NCBI RefSeq assembly: GCF_900156395.1
Contig: NZ_FTNL01000011.1
Coordinates: 1-64,000, forward strand
Direction of reading: 5' to 3'
Source: Fluoribacter gormanii
GTDB taxonomy: Bacteria > Pseudomonadota > Gammaproteobacteria > Legionellales > Legionellaceae
Length of the DNA stretch: 64,000 bases
Made by a program: the position numbers and the translations under genes. Shown here in pieces: positions 7,515 through 16,514 of the stretch (positions within the stretch are counted from its first letter, which is position 1; every line of letters begins with the position of its first letter). The notes beneath the pieces were generated by a model. That model saw only the letters and a list, made by a program, of their open reading frames with translations, was not told where the DNA came from and did no database searches.

Positions 7515-8957
7515 ATGAGTAAATATTCTATGCCCAACTATCTGCATCTCGCCCTGAAATCCGAACGACTTCAGTTAATCCCTATTTCACTAAACTATGC
7601 CGAAGAGTTGTGCAAAGAATTTACCGCTGAAATTACAGAACATATGTGGCCAAGTGCTCCGAAAACTCAAGAAGAAATTAACCAGCATATTTCTGAACAA
7701 CAAATCAAAATGCAGGAAGGCACTGAAATCGCATTAGTCATTTTAAACGAAGAAAACCAAGCTTTTTTAGGATATGCCTGCCTGCACCAAGCGAATACGA
7801 AAACACCCGAATTAGGTATTTGGTTAAAGAAAAGTGCTCATGGATTTCACTATGGTTTTGAAACAATTAATTTATTAAAAACATGGGCTGAAACTAATCT
7901 TGTTTATGATTATCTAAAATATCCAGTTGTAAGACATAATATCCCAAGTCGCAAACTTGCCGAAAAAATGGGTGGCATCATTCAAGATGAATACATCAAA
8001 ACAAGTGAATCAGGCAAGTTGCTTGATGAAGTAGAATATCGATTTTATGGTGTACCAATGACAAATACACAACCCATGAATATTACTGAAAGCTTAGTGC
8101 GCGAGCTCATTGCTCAGCAATTTCCACAGTGGAGTCATCTGCCTATTCAAGCTGTAAACAATAGCGGTTGGGACAATAGAACCTTTCACCTAGGTACAGA
8201 AATGCTCATTCGTATGCCAAGCAGCGCCGAATACGCAGGACAAGTGGAAAAAGAGCAAGCATGGTTACCCCAATTGGCCCCACATCTTCCTCTTCCGATA
8301 CCCGCACCGCTTGCGATGGGAAAACCCAGTACCCTGTATCCTTGGAAGTGGTCCATTAATCATTGGCTTCCTGGAGAAACAGCAGCGGTTACTCCCATTA
8401 ATGATTTACCTGAATTTGCACATGATTTAGCTCTATTTCTTAAAGCGCTCCAGAGCATCAATTCAATAGGCGGTCCTCTTGCTGGGCCCCAGAGTTTTTA
8501 TCGTGGTGGTGATTTAGCAGTTTATGATTCAGAGACACACAAAGCCATCGAAAATTTGAAGGACAATATAGATTTTCATTCTGCAACACAAGTTTGGGAA
8601 AAAGCACTCTCCACCTCATGGCAAAATCCACCAGTATGGGTCCATGGTGATGTGAGTGTTGGCAATTTATTGCTTTCTCAAGGAAAATTAAGTGCGGTTA
8701 TCGATTTTGGCCAACTCGCAATCGGCGATCCTGCTTGCGATCTTGCTATTGCCTGGACACTATTTGAAGGAAAAAGTCGGAGCATTTTTTTAGAAACACT
8801 AGAACTTGACTCAAAGACTTGGGAACGAGGACGTGCCTGGGCTTTATGGAAATCAATGATGTACCTTGTGAATCAACAAACAGAGATGAATTTTGAAGCA
8901 AAAAGAGCATTGCGCACAATTCATGAAGTGATCGAGGATCATAGGAAACTATCATGA
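7515..8957 (+). CDS. Bifunctional GNAT acetyltransferase - aminoglycoside phosphotransferase fusion
   Basis: The N-terminal ~175 residues are a RimJ/RimL-type GNAT domain (LALKSERLQLIPIS, ELGIWLKKSAHGFHYGFE, RHNIPSRKLAEKMGG). The remainder is a complete APH-fold kinase with WVHGDVSVGNLLL and VIDFGQLAIGDPACDL. The order GNAT then APH is the same as in the bifunctional aminoglycoside enzyme AAC(6')-APH(2''), although these domains belong to other subfamilies. An internal ATG at 8058 marks the junction, so the gene may be a recent fusion. The start is uncertain: ATG at 7515 or 7530, or a TTG at 7422; none has a strong ribosome site. Confidence 0.8.
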   Translation: MSKYSMPNYLHLALKSERLQLIPISLNYAEELCKEFTAEITEHMWPSAPKTQEEINQHISEQQIKMQEGTEIALVILNEENQAFLGYACLHQANTKTPELGIWLKKSAHGFHYGFETINLLKTWAETNLVYDYLKYPVVRHNIPSRKLAEKMGGIIQDEYIKTSESGKLLDEVEYRFYGVPMTNTQPMNITESLVRELIAQQFPQWSHLPIQAVNNSGWDNRTFHLGTEMLIRMPSSAEYAGQVEKEQAWLPQLAPHLPLPIPAPLAMGKPSTLYPWKWSINHWLPGETAAVTPINDLPEFAHDLALFLKALQSINSIGGPLAGPQSFYRGGDLAVYDSETHKAIENLKDNIDFHSATQVWEKALSTSWQNPPVWVHGDVSVGNLLLSQGKLSAVIDFGQLAIGDPACDLAIAWTLFEGKSRSIFLETLELDSKTWERGRAWALWKSMMYLVNQQTEMNFEAKRALRTIHEVIEDHRKLS

Positions 8958-9904
8958 AGAATCCTCACATAGAATGGGCACTTAGTGCCTTAAACAATTT
9001 AGGATTTCAAATTGAACCCACCAAGCCCGAAATAATTCTCGATACAGCTTGGTCAGAAGTGTGTCGCTTTCAAACGAACTTTGGATTGGTTTATTTGAAG
9101 AAGGTTCCTTCTGCATTGTCATTAGAAACCAACGTCATTCAGCTATTGCAGCAACAATTCAATGCTCCTGTTCCGCAAATCTTGGCTCATAATCAGGAAC
9201 TAAACTGTTTTTTAATGCAAGATGCTGGCATTCCTTTACATGATGTCTTTAAACAGGAATTTAGACCTAACCTTTTAATTGATGCCATTCATCATTACAC
9301 AAAGCTGCAGATAGACTCAGCAGATAAAATAAACCTCCTTCTTGATTTAGGCGTCCCTGATTGGCGCCTGCAACAATTGCCAAGACTTTATAACCAATTA
9401 ATGAATGAAGAAGAGTTATTAATTGGCGATGGATTAACTCAAAAAGAATTAAAACAATTAAAAAATTTAGAGAGTAAATTACAAATTCTTTGTGACCAAT
9501 TAGCCAGTTTCAAAGTGCCTGATACTTTTGGCCATGCCGATTTTCATGATAAAAATATCTTAGTGAATCTCAATACTCATCAAACCACGCTGATTGATTT
9601 AGGGGAAGTTGTTATTACTCATCCTTTTTTCTCATTCGTTAATTGTTTGTATCGTGCAACAGAACATTTAAAACTACCAAGCAGTCAATATAAGAAATTA
9701 CAGGAGGATTGTTTTAAAAACTGGCTCTCGATAGAGTCCTCTGCGCATTTGCTTGAGATCATTGCAATTATTGAACAATGTTGGGCTATACATGCGGTGT
9801 TGGGCGAGTATCGCCTAATTAAAAGCATCGACCCCATCGCATCAATAACACTGTGTCGACAAGGCCGATTTGCTGGAAAATTAAGAGCTTGGATAGAACA
9901 ATAA
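8954..9904 (+). CDS. Aminoglycoside-phosphotransferase-fold kinase, paralogue of 2615-3592
   Basis: A kinase of 316 residues with the catalytic loop HADFHDKNILV and metal-binding LIDLGE. It shares with the gene at 2615 the segments NNLGFQI/NGYSI, CFLMQDAG/CFLMRDAG, VPDWRL and HPFFS, so the two are duplicates that flank about 5 kb of unrelated genes. Its start overlaps the stop of the bifunctional gene (ATGA), so it is co-translated with it. Substrate unknown; the family phosphorylates aminoglycosides, macrolides, sugars or amino-acid derivatives. Confidence 0.8.
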   Translation: MKNPHIEWALSALNNLGFQIEPTKPEIILDTAWSEVCRFQTNFGLVYLKKVPSALSLETNVIQLLQQQFNAPVPQILAHNQELNCFLMQDAGIPLHDVFKQEFRPNLLIDAIHHYTKLQIDSADKINLLLDLGVPDWRLQQLPRLYNQLMNEEELLIGDGLTQKELKQLKNLESKLQILCDQLASFKVPDTFGHADFHDKNILVNLNTHQTTLIDLGEVVITHPFFSFVNCLYRATEHLKLPSSQYKKLQEDCFKNWLSIESSAHLLEIIAIIEQCWAIHAVLGEYRLIKSIDPIASITLCRQGRFAGKLRAWIEQ

Positions 9905-9911
9905 AGCGCTA

Positions 9912-10768
9912 TTATTGACGGACCAACCGGATATTTTCTCTACCAAAAGGACTATTTTCTGTGGAGCGATAGGGGTTAATATCCAATCCTCCTCGCCGAG
10001 TATAACGTCCATAGATTGATAATATTTCCGGTTTGCAACAGTTCATAATATCCACAAAAATCCGTTCAATACATTGTTCATGAAACTCGTTATGATTTCT
10101 AAAGGAAACAAGGTATTTTAATAAGCCTTCTTGATTAATCTTTTTTCCTTTATACGCAATTTGTATGCTTCCCCAATCGGGTTGATTAGTCACCAAGCAA
10201 TTTGATTTTAATAGGTTAGAATACAATCTTTCTTCCACTAACTCGTTTTGAACACTAAGAAATGATGGCTCAACCAAATAGACAGAGCATTCAACATCGA
10301 GATGGTCAATGCACTCACCTTTCGGTATTTGTGATACAGCGTAGTGTTTTGCTTGTTCCAAAAGATAAATTTTAACTGAAACTGGAGCTTCTATACGTGC
10401 TTCTAAATCATTTTTTATTGTATTTTCTAACTCACTAATACTTTTTATTTTGGTATTATTGAATGAATTAAAATAAAGTTTTAATGACTTGGATTCGATG
10501 AGTTTGGGCGAGTTACAATCATAAAAAATTTCACCAATCCCAACCATCGGTTTACCTTTTTCGTTGAGCCAAGAGACTTCATAATGATTCCAGCAGTCAA
10601 AACCCACAAAAGGAGGATGGGGGCAGGATCAATGCCAATTTCTTGTCGCTTACCTGCTCTGGGAATAGGATAGAGTCGATTGGGATTATAGGTGGAATCA
10701 TAGTCTGATTTTTTACCTAACTCTGATTCATTAACGGATTGATATTTTTTTAATACAGCATCGCTCAT
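9912..10768 (-). pseudogene. queF: QueF, NADPH-dependent preQ0 reductase, frameshifted at a C tract
   Basis: QueF reduces preQ0 to preQ1 in queuosine synthesis. The long (two-domain) type is recognisable over two frames. The N-terminus, from the ATG at 10768, contains LGKKSDY and PNRLYPIPRAGKR; the rest continues in another frame from GFDCWNHYEVSWLN to the end RRGGLDINPYRS. Catalytic Cys (LKSNCLVTNQPDW) and Glu (HNEFHEQCIERIF) are present. The frames would rejoin if the run of five C on the coding strand (10619-10623) had six, giving APHPPFVGFDCW. This is a one-base deletion, a slippage tract or a sequencing error. The N-terminal frame is also fused to the upstream MerR gene. Confidence 0.85.
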
Positions 10769-11161
10769 AGTATTTAACTCCAATATTTCAATAATTTTTG
10801 CACTACTTTGCCAATTGATTGGCTGGTTTATTTCCAGTTGACTGGCAATATACGTTAACAAAGAGGCTGCTTCATTTATTTTATTAGCCTTTTCACTCAA
10901 TTCGCGGGCTTGAAGGCTCATTGATGCGGCCAGATTAAAGTTTGGATTCGCAAGGATTTCTTTAATAGTAGATAAAGAGAATCCAAGGAATTTTAAGGTG
11001 ATAATTTGTTGTAAAATAAGTAAATCAGTTTCAGAATACAAACGATAGCCAGAATCAGAGCGCTTTGTTGGTTTTAACAAACCTACTTCATCATAGTATT
11101 GCAATGACCGAATTGAAAGAGAGGTCATTTGGCTGATTTCTTTAATTTGATAATATTTCAT
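10481..11161 (-). CDS. MerR-family regulator reading into the QueF N-terminus
   Basis: Residues 1-70 are a MerR helix-turn-helix (YQIKEISQMTSLSIRSLQYY, DEVGLLKPTKR) followed by a coiled-coil dimer helix (about 75-125). After ILELNT the frame passes without a stop into MSDAVLKKY and the QueF N-terminus, then runs out of frame at the C tract and ends at 10481 in unrelated sequence. The start at 11161 is chosen for GGAG nine bases upstream; in-frame ATGs exist upstream. The MerR domain itself looks intact. The fusion may be a deletion of a short intergenic segment: GGAG before the internal ATG at 10768 looks like the original queF ribosome site. Confidence 0.7.
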   Translation of the reverse strand: MKYYQIKEISQMTSLSIRSLQYYDEVGLLKPTKRSDSGYRLYSETDLLILQQIITLKFLGFSLSTIKEILANPNFNLAASMSLQARELSEKANKINEAASLLTYIASQLEINQPINWQSSAKIIEILELNTMSDAVLKKYQSVNESELGKKSDYDSTYNPNRLYPIPRAGKRQEIGIDPAPILLLWVLTAGIIMKSLGSTKKVNRWLGLVKFFMIVTRPNSSNPSH

Positions 11162-11304
11162 AAGCATCATCTCCTTAATTGATGATTCTAAGCTATCACG
11201 CAACGTGAGGGTCAATAGTCATTTTATTCAAGAGAATAAAAAAATTGTTTGTTTCATGTTAAGATGTGCCGCTTCATAGTTATATTTACTGCATAGTGGT
11301 TATT

Positions 11305-12717
11305 ATGAGCCCAAATACTATTCAATTAAATCAAAATCATGGGGGACCACTCCACTACCTCGGAAATAGGTACCTCACTCTTCCAGATTTAACAGGACAT
11401 ATGTCCCCTGATACCAGCTGGTTGAATGAACATTTCTCTGTATTATTGGCGAATAATAAAGGCCAAAAATACAAGAAAGCTATTGAGCCTTTTTCAGGTT
11501 CTGCTTCTTGGAGCTTGGCTGCAATGGAGGTTGGCCTTGCAGAAGAATATATTGTCAATGACAGCAATAAAGTTCTGATTAATATACTTCAATTAATTAG
11601 AGACAATCCTACGCTTGTTAAAACCTCTTATGCTGCGTTAATAGAAAAATATGATGTTTCCCTATCGAAGAAAGATTTTTTCCTTAAAGTGATTGAGAAT
11701 TACAACCAGACAACTGATGAGGAAAAACCATTATTGCTCCCCTTTATCATCAATCATTCATGGGGAGGAATTCTTTTTTATGATAAAGAACTGAATATTA
11801 TCTATCGCGAAGGTGAATTATTTGAAGGAAAAAACGCCAATCGATTTCTTGAACATGCAAATTTGTCGTTGGAAATGTTCTTGTGTGAGATTGACCGAGT
11901 ATCTAACCTTCTTAATGTAAATCAAGTTTCATTCAGAAGTGGTGATTTTATGGACGTGATTTCGATCGCGACACCTGGTGATTTTGTGGCGCTGAATCCT
12001 CCTTATCCAGAGAATGAGCACTCAACGTTTGAAAAAGCTGGGATGTATACTGAACTTTATTCACCTGAAAAACTGCACCAAAATTTGGTTCACATCGTTC
12101 ACTATCTTGAAAGCCAAGGTATTCATTATTACATGACTTATGGGTTTTATAATCCCAAATTCAGAAACTACGTCTTAGCTAATAAGAACCAGCAACCAAT
12201 TAATTACTTTCGTGTTCTCGGTTATAAGCATTGTGCTTTTGGAATAGGCCTTGATCAGATGTACTTTACTTCCCAGTTTTCAATTCCCAAAAGGATAAAC
12301 ATATTCAAAGCAGAAGAGGTTTTAGGGAACCAAGATTTAACACCTGAAGAAGCACTAGAACAATTTAAACGACTTTCAAAAAAATGTTTTGCTGTTATTT
12401 ACCGAGCCTTTATTAAGCCTGGGCTTGAGATGGAGTATCAAAAGGCCTGGCATCAGGTCGCTTCCTATTTTGTGCAATATCGCGGAGCGTTAGGTTCTTG
12501 CCTGCATAAAACTAACGATGGTATGTGGCTTGCCTATTCTCGTTGGCCAGATAAAGCGACTCGAGATGCTTCTTGGCCAGGCGACAATGCACCATCTGAG
12601 ATGTTACCTGATGACATTAAAAAAGCGCTTATAACCATTCAAGAGAGTATTGATCAAACGCAAAAACTACCCGAAATTACTATGGAAGTTATCGATGATT
12701 TATTGTATTCAAACTAA
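11305..12717 (+). CDS. D12-class adenine-N6 DNA methyltransferase with C-terminal ABM domain
   Basis: The N-terminal ~350 residues are a Dam/D12-type methyltransferase: HYLGNRY and IEPFSGSASWSLAA (SAM-binding motif I) and GDFVALNPPYPE (catalytic NPPY). The C-terminal ~80 residues resemble an antibiotic-biosynthesis-monooxygenase (ABM) ferredoxin-like domain (FAVIYRAFIKPG, YRGALGSCLHK, AYSRWPDKATRDASW). This pairing is odd. No restriction endonuclease is adjacent, so it is an orphan methylase. The ATG at 11305 is preferred over a GTG at 11266. It runs divergently from the MerR gene. Confidence 0.8.
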   Translation: MSPNTIQLNQNHGGPLHYLGNRYLTLPDLTGHMSPDTSWLNEHFSVLLANNKGQKYKKAIEPFSGSASWSLAAMEVGLAEEYIVNDSNKVLINILQLIRDNPTLVKTSYAALIEKYDVSLSKKDFFLKVIENYNQTTDEEKPLLLPFIINHSWGGILFYDKELNIIYREGELFEGKNANRFLEHANLSLEMFLCEIDRVSNLLNVNQVSFRSGDFMDVISIATPGDFVALNPPYPENEHSTFEKAGMYTELYSPEKLHQNLVHIVHYLESQGIHYYMTYGFYNPKFRNYVLANKNQQPINYFRVLGYKHCAFGIGLDQMYFTSQFSIPKRINIFKAEEVLGNQDLTPEEALEQFKRLSKKCFAVIYRAFIKPGLEMEYQKAWHQVASYFVQYRGALGSCLHKTNDGMWLAYSRWPDKATRDASWPGDNAPSEMLPDDIKKALITIQESIDQTQKLPEITMEVIDDLLYSN

Positions 12718-12735
12718 TTTTAGAAGATATAACTC

Positions 12736-13179
12736 ATGAATCAAGCCGCAAATTACCAACTAGAGCTTGTTATAGACCCCAAGCTACTAGAACAGCAAGA
12801 TAAAATTATTCGTGATGGGATAGTAAATTTTAATGCTCCTTTTACGGGAACCAAACCAGAGCGTTACTCAATCTATGTGAAAGATAACGAAGGTACTATT
12901 ATTGGCGGTGCTATTGTATATGCTCATAAAAGCTCAATATACGTTGATGTCCTCTGGGTTAATGAAGAATACCGTGGTCTTGGTATTGGTGCTGAGATAT
13001 TACGCAACGTTGAAGTCGAAGCAATTAAACGAGGGATTCCAGCATCAACATTAGATACTTTTTCTTTTCAGGCAGAAGGGTTTTATTTAAAACAAGGCTA
13101 TCAGCATTTAGGAACAATTAACAAATACCTAGAAGGACATGATCGGATCTATTTGAGAAAACAATTGAAGAAAGAGTAA
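12736..13179 (+). CDS. GNAT N-acetyltransferase
   Basis: A single GNAT domain of 147 residues. The acetyl-CoA-binding motif A is VNEEYRGLGIGAEILRNVE and motif B is FQAEGFYLKQGYQHLG. The core VDVLWV...RGLGIG matches the GNAT halves of the proteins at 15027 and 16515, so these are probably related by duplication. It lies 18 bases after the methyltransferase gene and is likely co-transcribed. Substrate unknown. Confidence 0.85.
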   Translation: MNQAANYQLELVIDPKLLEQQDKIIRDGIVNFNAPFTGTKPERYSIYVKDNEGTIIGGAIVYAHKSSIYVDVLWVNEEYRGLGIGAEILRNVEVEAIKRGIPASTLDTFSFQAEGFYLKQGYQHLGTINKYLEGHDRIYLRKQLKKE

Positions 13180-13291
13180 AGGCATATCCCCCATAAAAGA
13201 AATATACCTTGAAAAAGAACAGAACAAACGAAGCATCTATTTTCCGAAGTTGATCTTTTATTGGAACTGATCGTAAAAATTCATAAATGAA

Positions 13292-13960
13292 TTAGAAAGG
13301 AAAGGGAGGTAGCTGACTCTTATCTCTAAGCCAGAATGGATGATGCCATTCTTCATAGATAGAAACTGGCATATTGCTTTGCTTAAATTCATCAAAAGAT
13401 AAGCCGCAAAGAATCCATTTAAGGAATTCCCCGCAAGTTTCTGGACTTATTAAGTGACCGGACTGATAAGCCTCATCAAACATTTTATGCAAATGAAATG
13501 AAGTTGTTTCTCTTAAAATTTTTTGAATTCTTGTATCCACTTCCCCTGGAATAACACAAAACACACCGATATTTTTCTCGGCTAACTCTTTTCTCACAAT
13601 AGCCGTTACTTCATCCAAACCTGCTTTACTGGCACAGTATGTTGAACTTTCTTTAAGTTTCAAAGTGGCTGCCCTTGATGTAACAAATAAAATCCGAGAC
13701 TTCTCAGGCATCCCTACCGCGAGAAGTGCTGTTAGTTTCATGGGAGCTAATAAATTAACCTGGAACACTGCGTCAATACTGTCACAATCATATTCAGTTA
13801 ACGGACGTGGAGGGCTTTTCATTCCTGCATTATGAACTAAAAGATGAAGCGGTATATCAGATTCATTAATAATTTTTGCAACCTGTTCAATATCACTATT
13901 GCGGGTAAAATCCGATTGAATGGGAACAAAACGAGGAAATAGCGCTTTAGTATTCATCAT
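13292..13960 (-). pseudogene. Short-chain dehydrogenase lacking the Rossmann N-terminus
   Basis: The SDR core is present from the second strand on: HLLVHNAG, the catalytic Ser in VTSRAA and the YCASK motif. The first ~35 residues with the TGxxxGIG cofactor loop are absent: the frame begins MMNTKALFPRFVPIQSDF, a point that normally lies at the end of the second beta strand. AAGGA before the ATG at 13960 could still allow translation, but NADP(H) binding should be lost. The 112 bases on its 3' side (13180-13291) show nothing distinctive. Confidence 0.65.
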
Positions 13961-14020
13961 GAAGCATTCCTTGAAACTTAAGTTAATTTCGTGCGATATG
14001 GTAATCAAAGTTGAATAAAG

Positions 14021-15034
14021 TTAACAGTTTATTCTTAATTCACGTGTTACTAATTGAGTTAATTCTGTAATACTCGCCTTGACTTGAATAATAGTAGGCA
14101 AAACCTGAAGAACCTGTTCAACACCAATATTCTGCTGCTCGCTATCAGAGCTAAAAGAACGCTCTATATTATACACCAGCCAATTGATCCAATTACCAAG
14201 AACACCATAAAAGGCGGCCTCTAAATGATCCTGATTTATAGTTAATCCAGATGATGCATATATTTTTAGCATTTTTATAAATAAAGATTTATGAAAAAAT
14301 GGGGTAGTAATTCCACTCCAATCAAGAGCACAATTGACTATTTCATAGGTAGGATTAAGTTTTCGCGCAGACTCCCAATCGATGAGAAATGGAGTATCAT
14401 TTTTATCCCATAAAACATTTTTTTGATCCAGATCGCCATGGGTTACTACACTACTACTTTGTAAAATAGGTATTACTTTTTGATAGAGCTCATTAAGCTC
14501 AATTATAATTCGTTGATTACTTTTTAATTGCTCTTTAAACACCAAATTTTGGCTTGCTGACTGGTCTATTAACACACTAATTTTTTCATTGGTATGAATA
14601 TCAAATTCTTGAGTGCTTAGTTCAGGGACATTAAGATTAATACAATGAATTTTTGCCAAAAAGGCAGCTATTTTAAGTGCATGCACCTCAGATATAGCGT
14701 CTTTATTTAATGCTTTTGCTGCTATCCAAGGATAAACAAGAAAAGCTTCATCTTCCGAAAGGATTAAATAATTATTTTCTATTTTTAGAGCATGGATTGC
14801 AGGTATCGTATGCTTGGAAAATAGGAAGGCTATCTCTTCTGTCAATTCATATTGGGATTTAACTTCTTCAGTCAATTGGATCCTGCTATTGAGTTGTTTT
14901 ACAGCAAACTGCGAGCCATTGCACTCCAGATACCACATTTTATGTAAAAGACCGCCATAGACTCTTTGAGGCAAGTCACAAGGTTGGTTTATCTTTAATT
15001 TTTTACAGATTGTTTCTAGCTGACTTCTATTCAC
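14021..15034 (-). CDS. APH/homoserine-kinase-like phosphotransferase
   Basis: A kinase of 337 residues with the catalytic loop VVTHGDLDQKNVLWD and the metal site FLIDWESA. The long N-terminal lobe (QFAVKQLNS, IENNYLILSEDEAFLVYPW) is typical of the homoserine-kinase/ThrB-like branch of APH proteins. Its start overlaps the end of the tandem GNAT gene by eight bases, so it belongs to the minus-strand operon that comes down from about 20.8 kb. Substrate unknown. Confidence 0.8.
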   Translation of the reverse strand: MNRSQLETICKKLKINQPCDLPQRVYGGLLHKMWYLECNGSQFAVKQLNSRIQLTEEVKSQYELTEEIAFLFSKHTIPAIHALKIENNYLILSEDEAFLVYPWIAAKALNKDAISEVHALKIAAFLAKIHCINLNVPELSTQEFDIHTNEKISVLIDQSASQNLVFKEQLKSNQRIIIELNELYQKVIPILQSSSVVTHGDLDQKNVLWDKNDTPFLIDWESARKLNPTYEIVNCALDWSGITTPFFHKSLFIKMLKIYASSGLTINQDHLEAAFYGVLGNWINWLVYNIERSFSSDSEQQNIGVEQVLQVLPTIIQVKASITELTQLVTRELRINC

Positions 15035-16064
15035 TATGAACCGCCTTAAGAATGCCTTGTGTTTCTAACTCTTCATTAAAAAATTTAACAAAAAATGTTT
15101 TGCTTAACTTGGGATTTTTTTTATTGATTCTCGTAAATTCTGCTGTAAAACCGCATTTCTTATAAAATTCTGGCGCTTGAAATGCACTAGTCACTAAATT
15201 GATATTATTAAAGCCCTGACCTTTGAAATGATGTTCTAGAGCAAGCAATAACTGCTTACCATACCCTTTACCACGATAAGCGCTATCTACCCAAATATCA
15301 TCCACATAAATTTCAGAAAATGCTGTATAGGCATTAATCACCCCAAAAACTTCTCCTTGGGCAGAAGAAATAGTCACTGAAAAACATCGATAATTGACGT
15401 CGATACCATGCTGAGCCTCATAGGCAACAAATCCCTTTGTCATTCGGTTTTCTGTTGTCTCATCAAGCTCATCAACAAATTGGATTTGATATTCTTTCTT
15501 GCTTTCTAAAGGTTCCCCTACATTCTGTACATTACTATCAAAACGAAAAATAACTCGCTGAGGCTGATGTGGATCATAATTGACTGTTTTAATTTCTTCC
15601 TGGAAATTACCCATTGTAATTTTTGCAATAGTTTTGCGCCAAAAGTTAAGCGCTGGCTTATTTTCCGGAATCACAGAAATTTCCCATAAGCCTGGATGCA
15701 TGTTCCAAAGTTCAGAGGAAACCAAAAAACCTAAACCTTTGCCTTGAAACTTTGCAGTAATGAAAAACTCGCCCATATTCCACATAGTATCTGGGTAAAT
15801 TCCTTCTTGATTTAATAGGGCAAAACCTGCTAATTCATTACCTACTTTAATCAGAAAGGCTTTTCTTGTCGGCTCTTCAAAGTATTTTTTAAAATCGAAG
15901 CTTTCATAAAGGCCATCGGGAGGCAAAGCCCAATCCTCTGAAATAAAACCGCAGTCACGAGAGAGTTCATATACATAAAATCGTGCCATATTTTGGATGA
16001 TAGGATAATCATCTAATGTTGCTGTCTCAATTTTTAAAGCAGATTGTAATTCTTTGATGTTCAC
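15027..16064 (-). CDS. Tandem GNAT acetyltransferase (two domains)
   Basis: Two GNAT domains in one chain. The first (about residues 10-170) has FFITAKFQGKGLGFLVSSEL and ISVIPENKPALNFWRK, and resembles uncharacterised acetyltransferases with a GFALLN core. The second (about 190-335) has DDIWVDSAYRGKGYGKQLLL and FQAPEFYKKCGF. The second half resembles the single-domain GNATs at 12736 and 16515. The gene overlaps both neighbours by a few bases, showing tight operon organisation. Confidence 0.85.
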   Translation of the reverse strand: MNIKELQSALKIETATLDDYPIIQNMARFYVYELSRDCGFISEDWALPPDGLYESFDFKKYFEEPTRKAFLIKVGNELAGFALLNQEGIYPDTMWNMGEFFITAKFQGKGLGFLVSSELWNMHPGLWEISVIPENKPALNFWRKTIAKITMGNFQEEIKTVNYDPHQPQRVIFRFDSNVQNVGEPLESKKEYQIQFVDELDETTENRMTKGFVAYEAQHGIDVNYRCFSVTISSAQGEVFGVINAYTAFSEIYVDDIWVDSAYRGKGYGKQLLLALEHHFKGQGFNNINLVTSAFQAPEFYKKCGFTAEFTRINKKNPKLSKTFFVKFFNEELETQGILKAVHSE

Positions 16065-16513
16065 AGCACTTTCCTTAAATACAGTTTTGCCATATGACCT
16101 TCATTCTGATAACCAAGCGATTTGTAAAAATCATGAGAGCCCTCTTTGGCTCGCCTAAGTCCCGATGTCAAATCAATGATACAGGGACTAAACTGCCTGG
16201 CAAATTCCTCAACAGTAATCATAAGCTTTTTACCTATTCCTTGATTACGATATCCTTGGTCGACCACAAGGCCTTCAATATGAAATCTTGTTGTTTCTGA
16301 AACAAAAAGATAGCTCTTAGACCAAGCAATCCAACCAACAACTTTTCCAGCAATTTCCGCAAGAAGAACACCGTAATGCAGTTCATTAGTAAATAGCTCA
16401 AGTCTTCTTTGCAACTCATCAGGCGATTGCGGATAGCCCAATTGCTCCATTAAAGGGTGAAGATGTTGAGCATCATCAATTACTGCTTTGCGGATAATCA
16501 ATTCAACAGACAT
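16061..16513 (-). CDS. GNAT N-acetyltransferase
   Basis: A 150-residue GNAT with motif A GLVVDQGYRNQGIGKKLM and motif B GSHDFYKSLGYQNEGH. The N-terminal RKAVIDDAQHLHPLMEQLGYP is typical of AAC(6')-like/RimI-like accessory acetyltransferases. The stop overlaps the next start by four bases, and only one base separates its start from the GNAT-cupin gene upstream. Confidence 0.88.
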   Translation of the reverse strand: MSVELIIRKAVIDDAQHLHPLMEQLGYPQSPDELQRRLELFTNELHYGVLLAEIAGKVVGWIAWSKSYLFVSETTRFHIEGLVVDQGYRNQGIGKKLMITVEEFARQFSPCIIDLTSGLRRAKEGSHDFYKSLGYQNEGHMAKLYLRKVL

Positions 16514-16514
16514 T

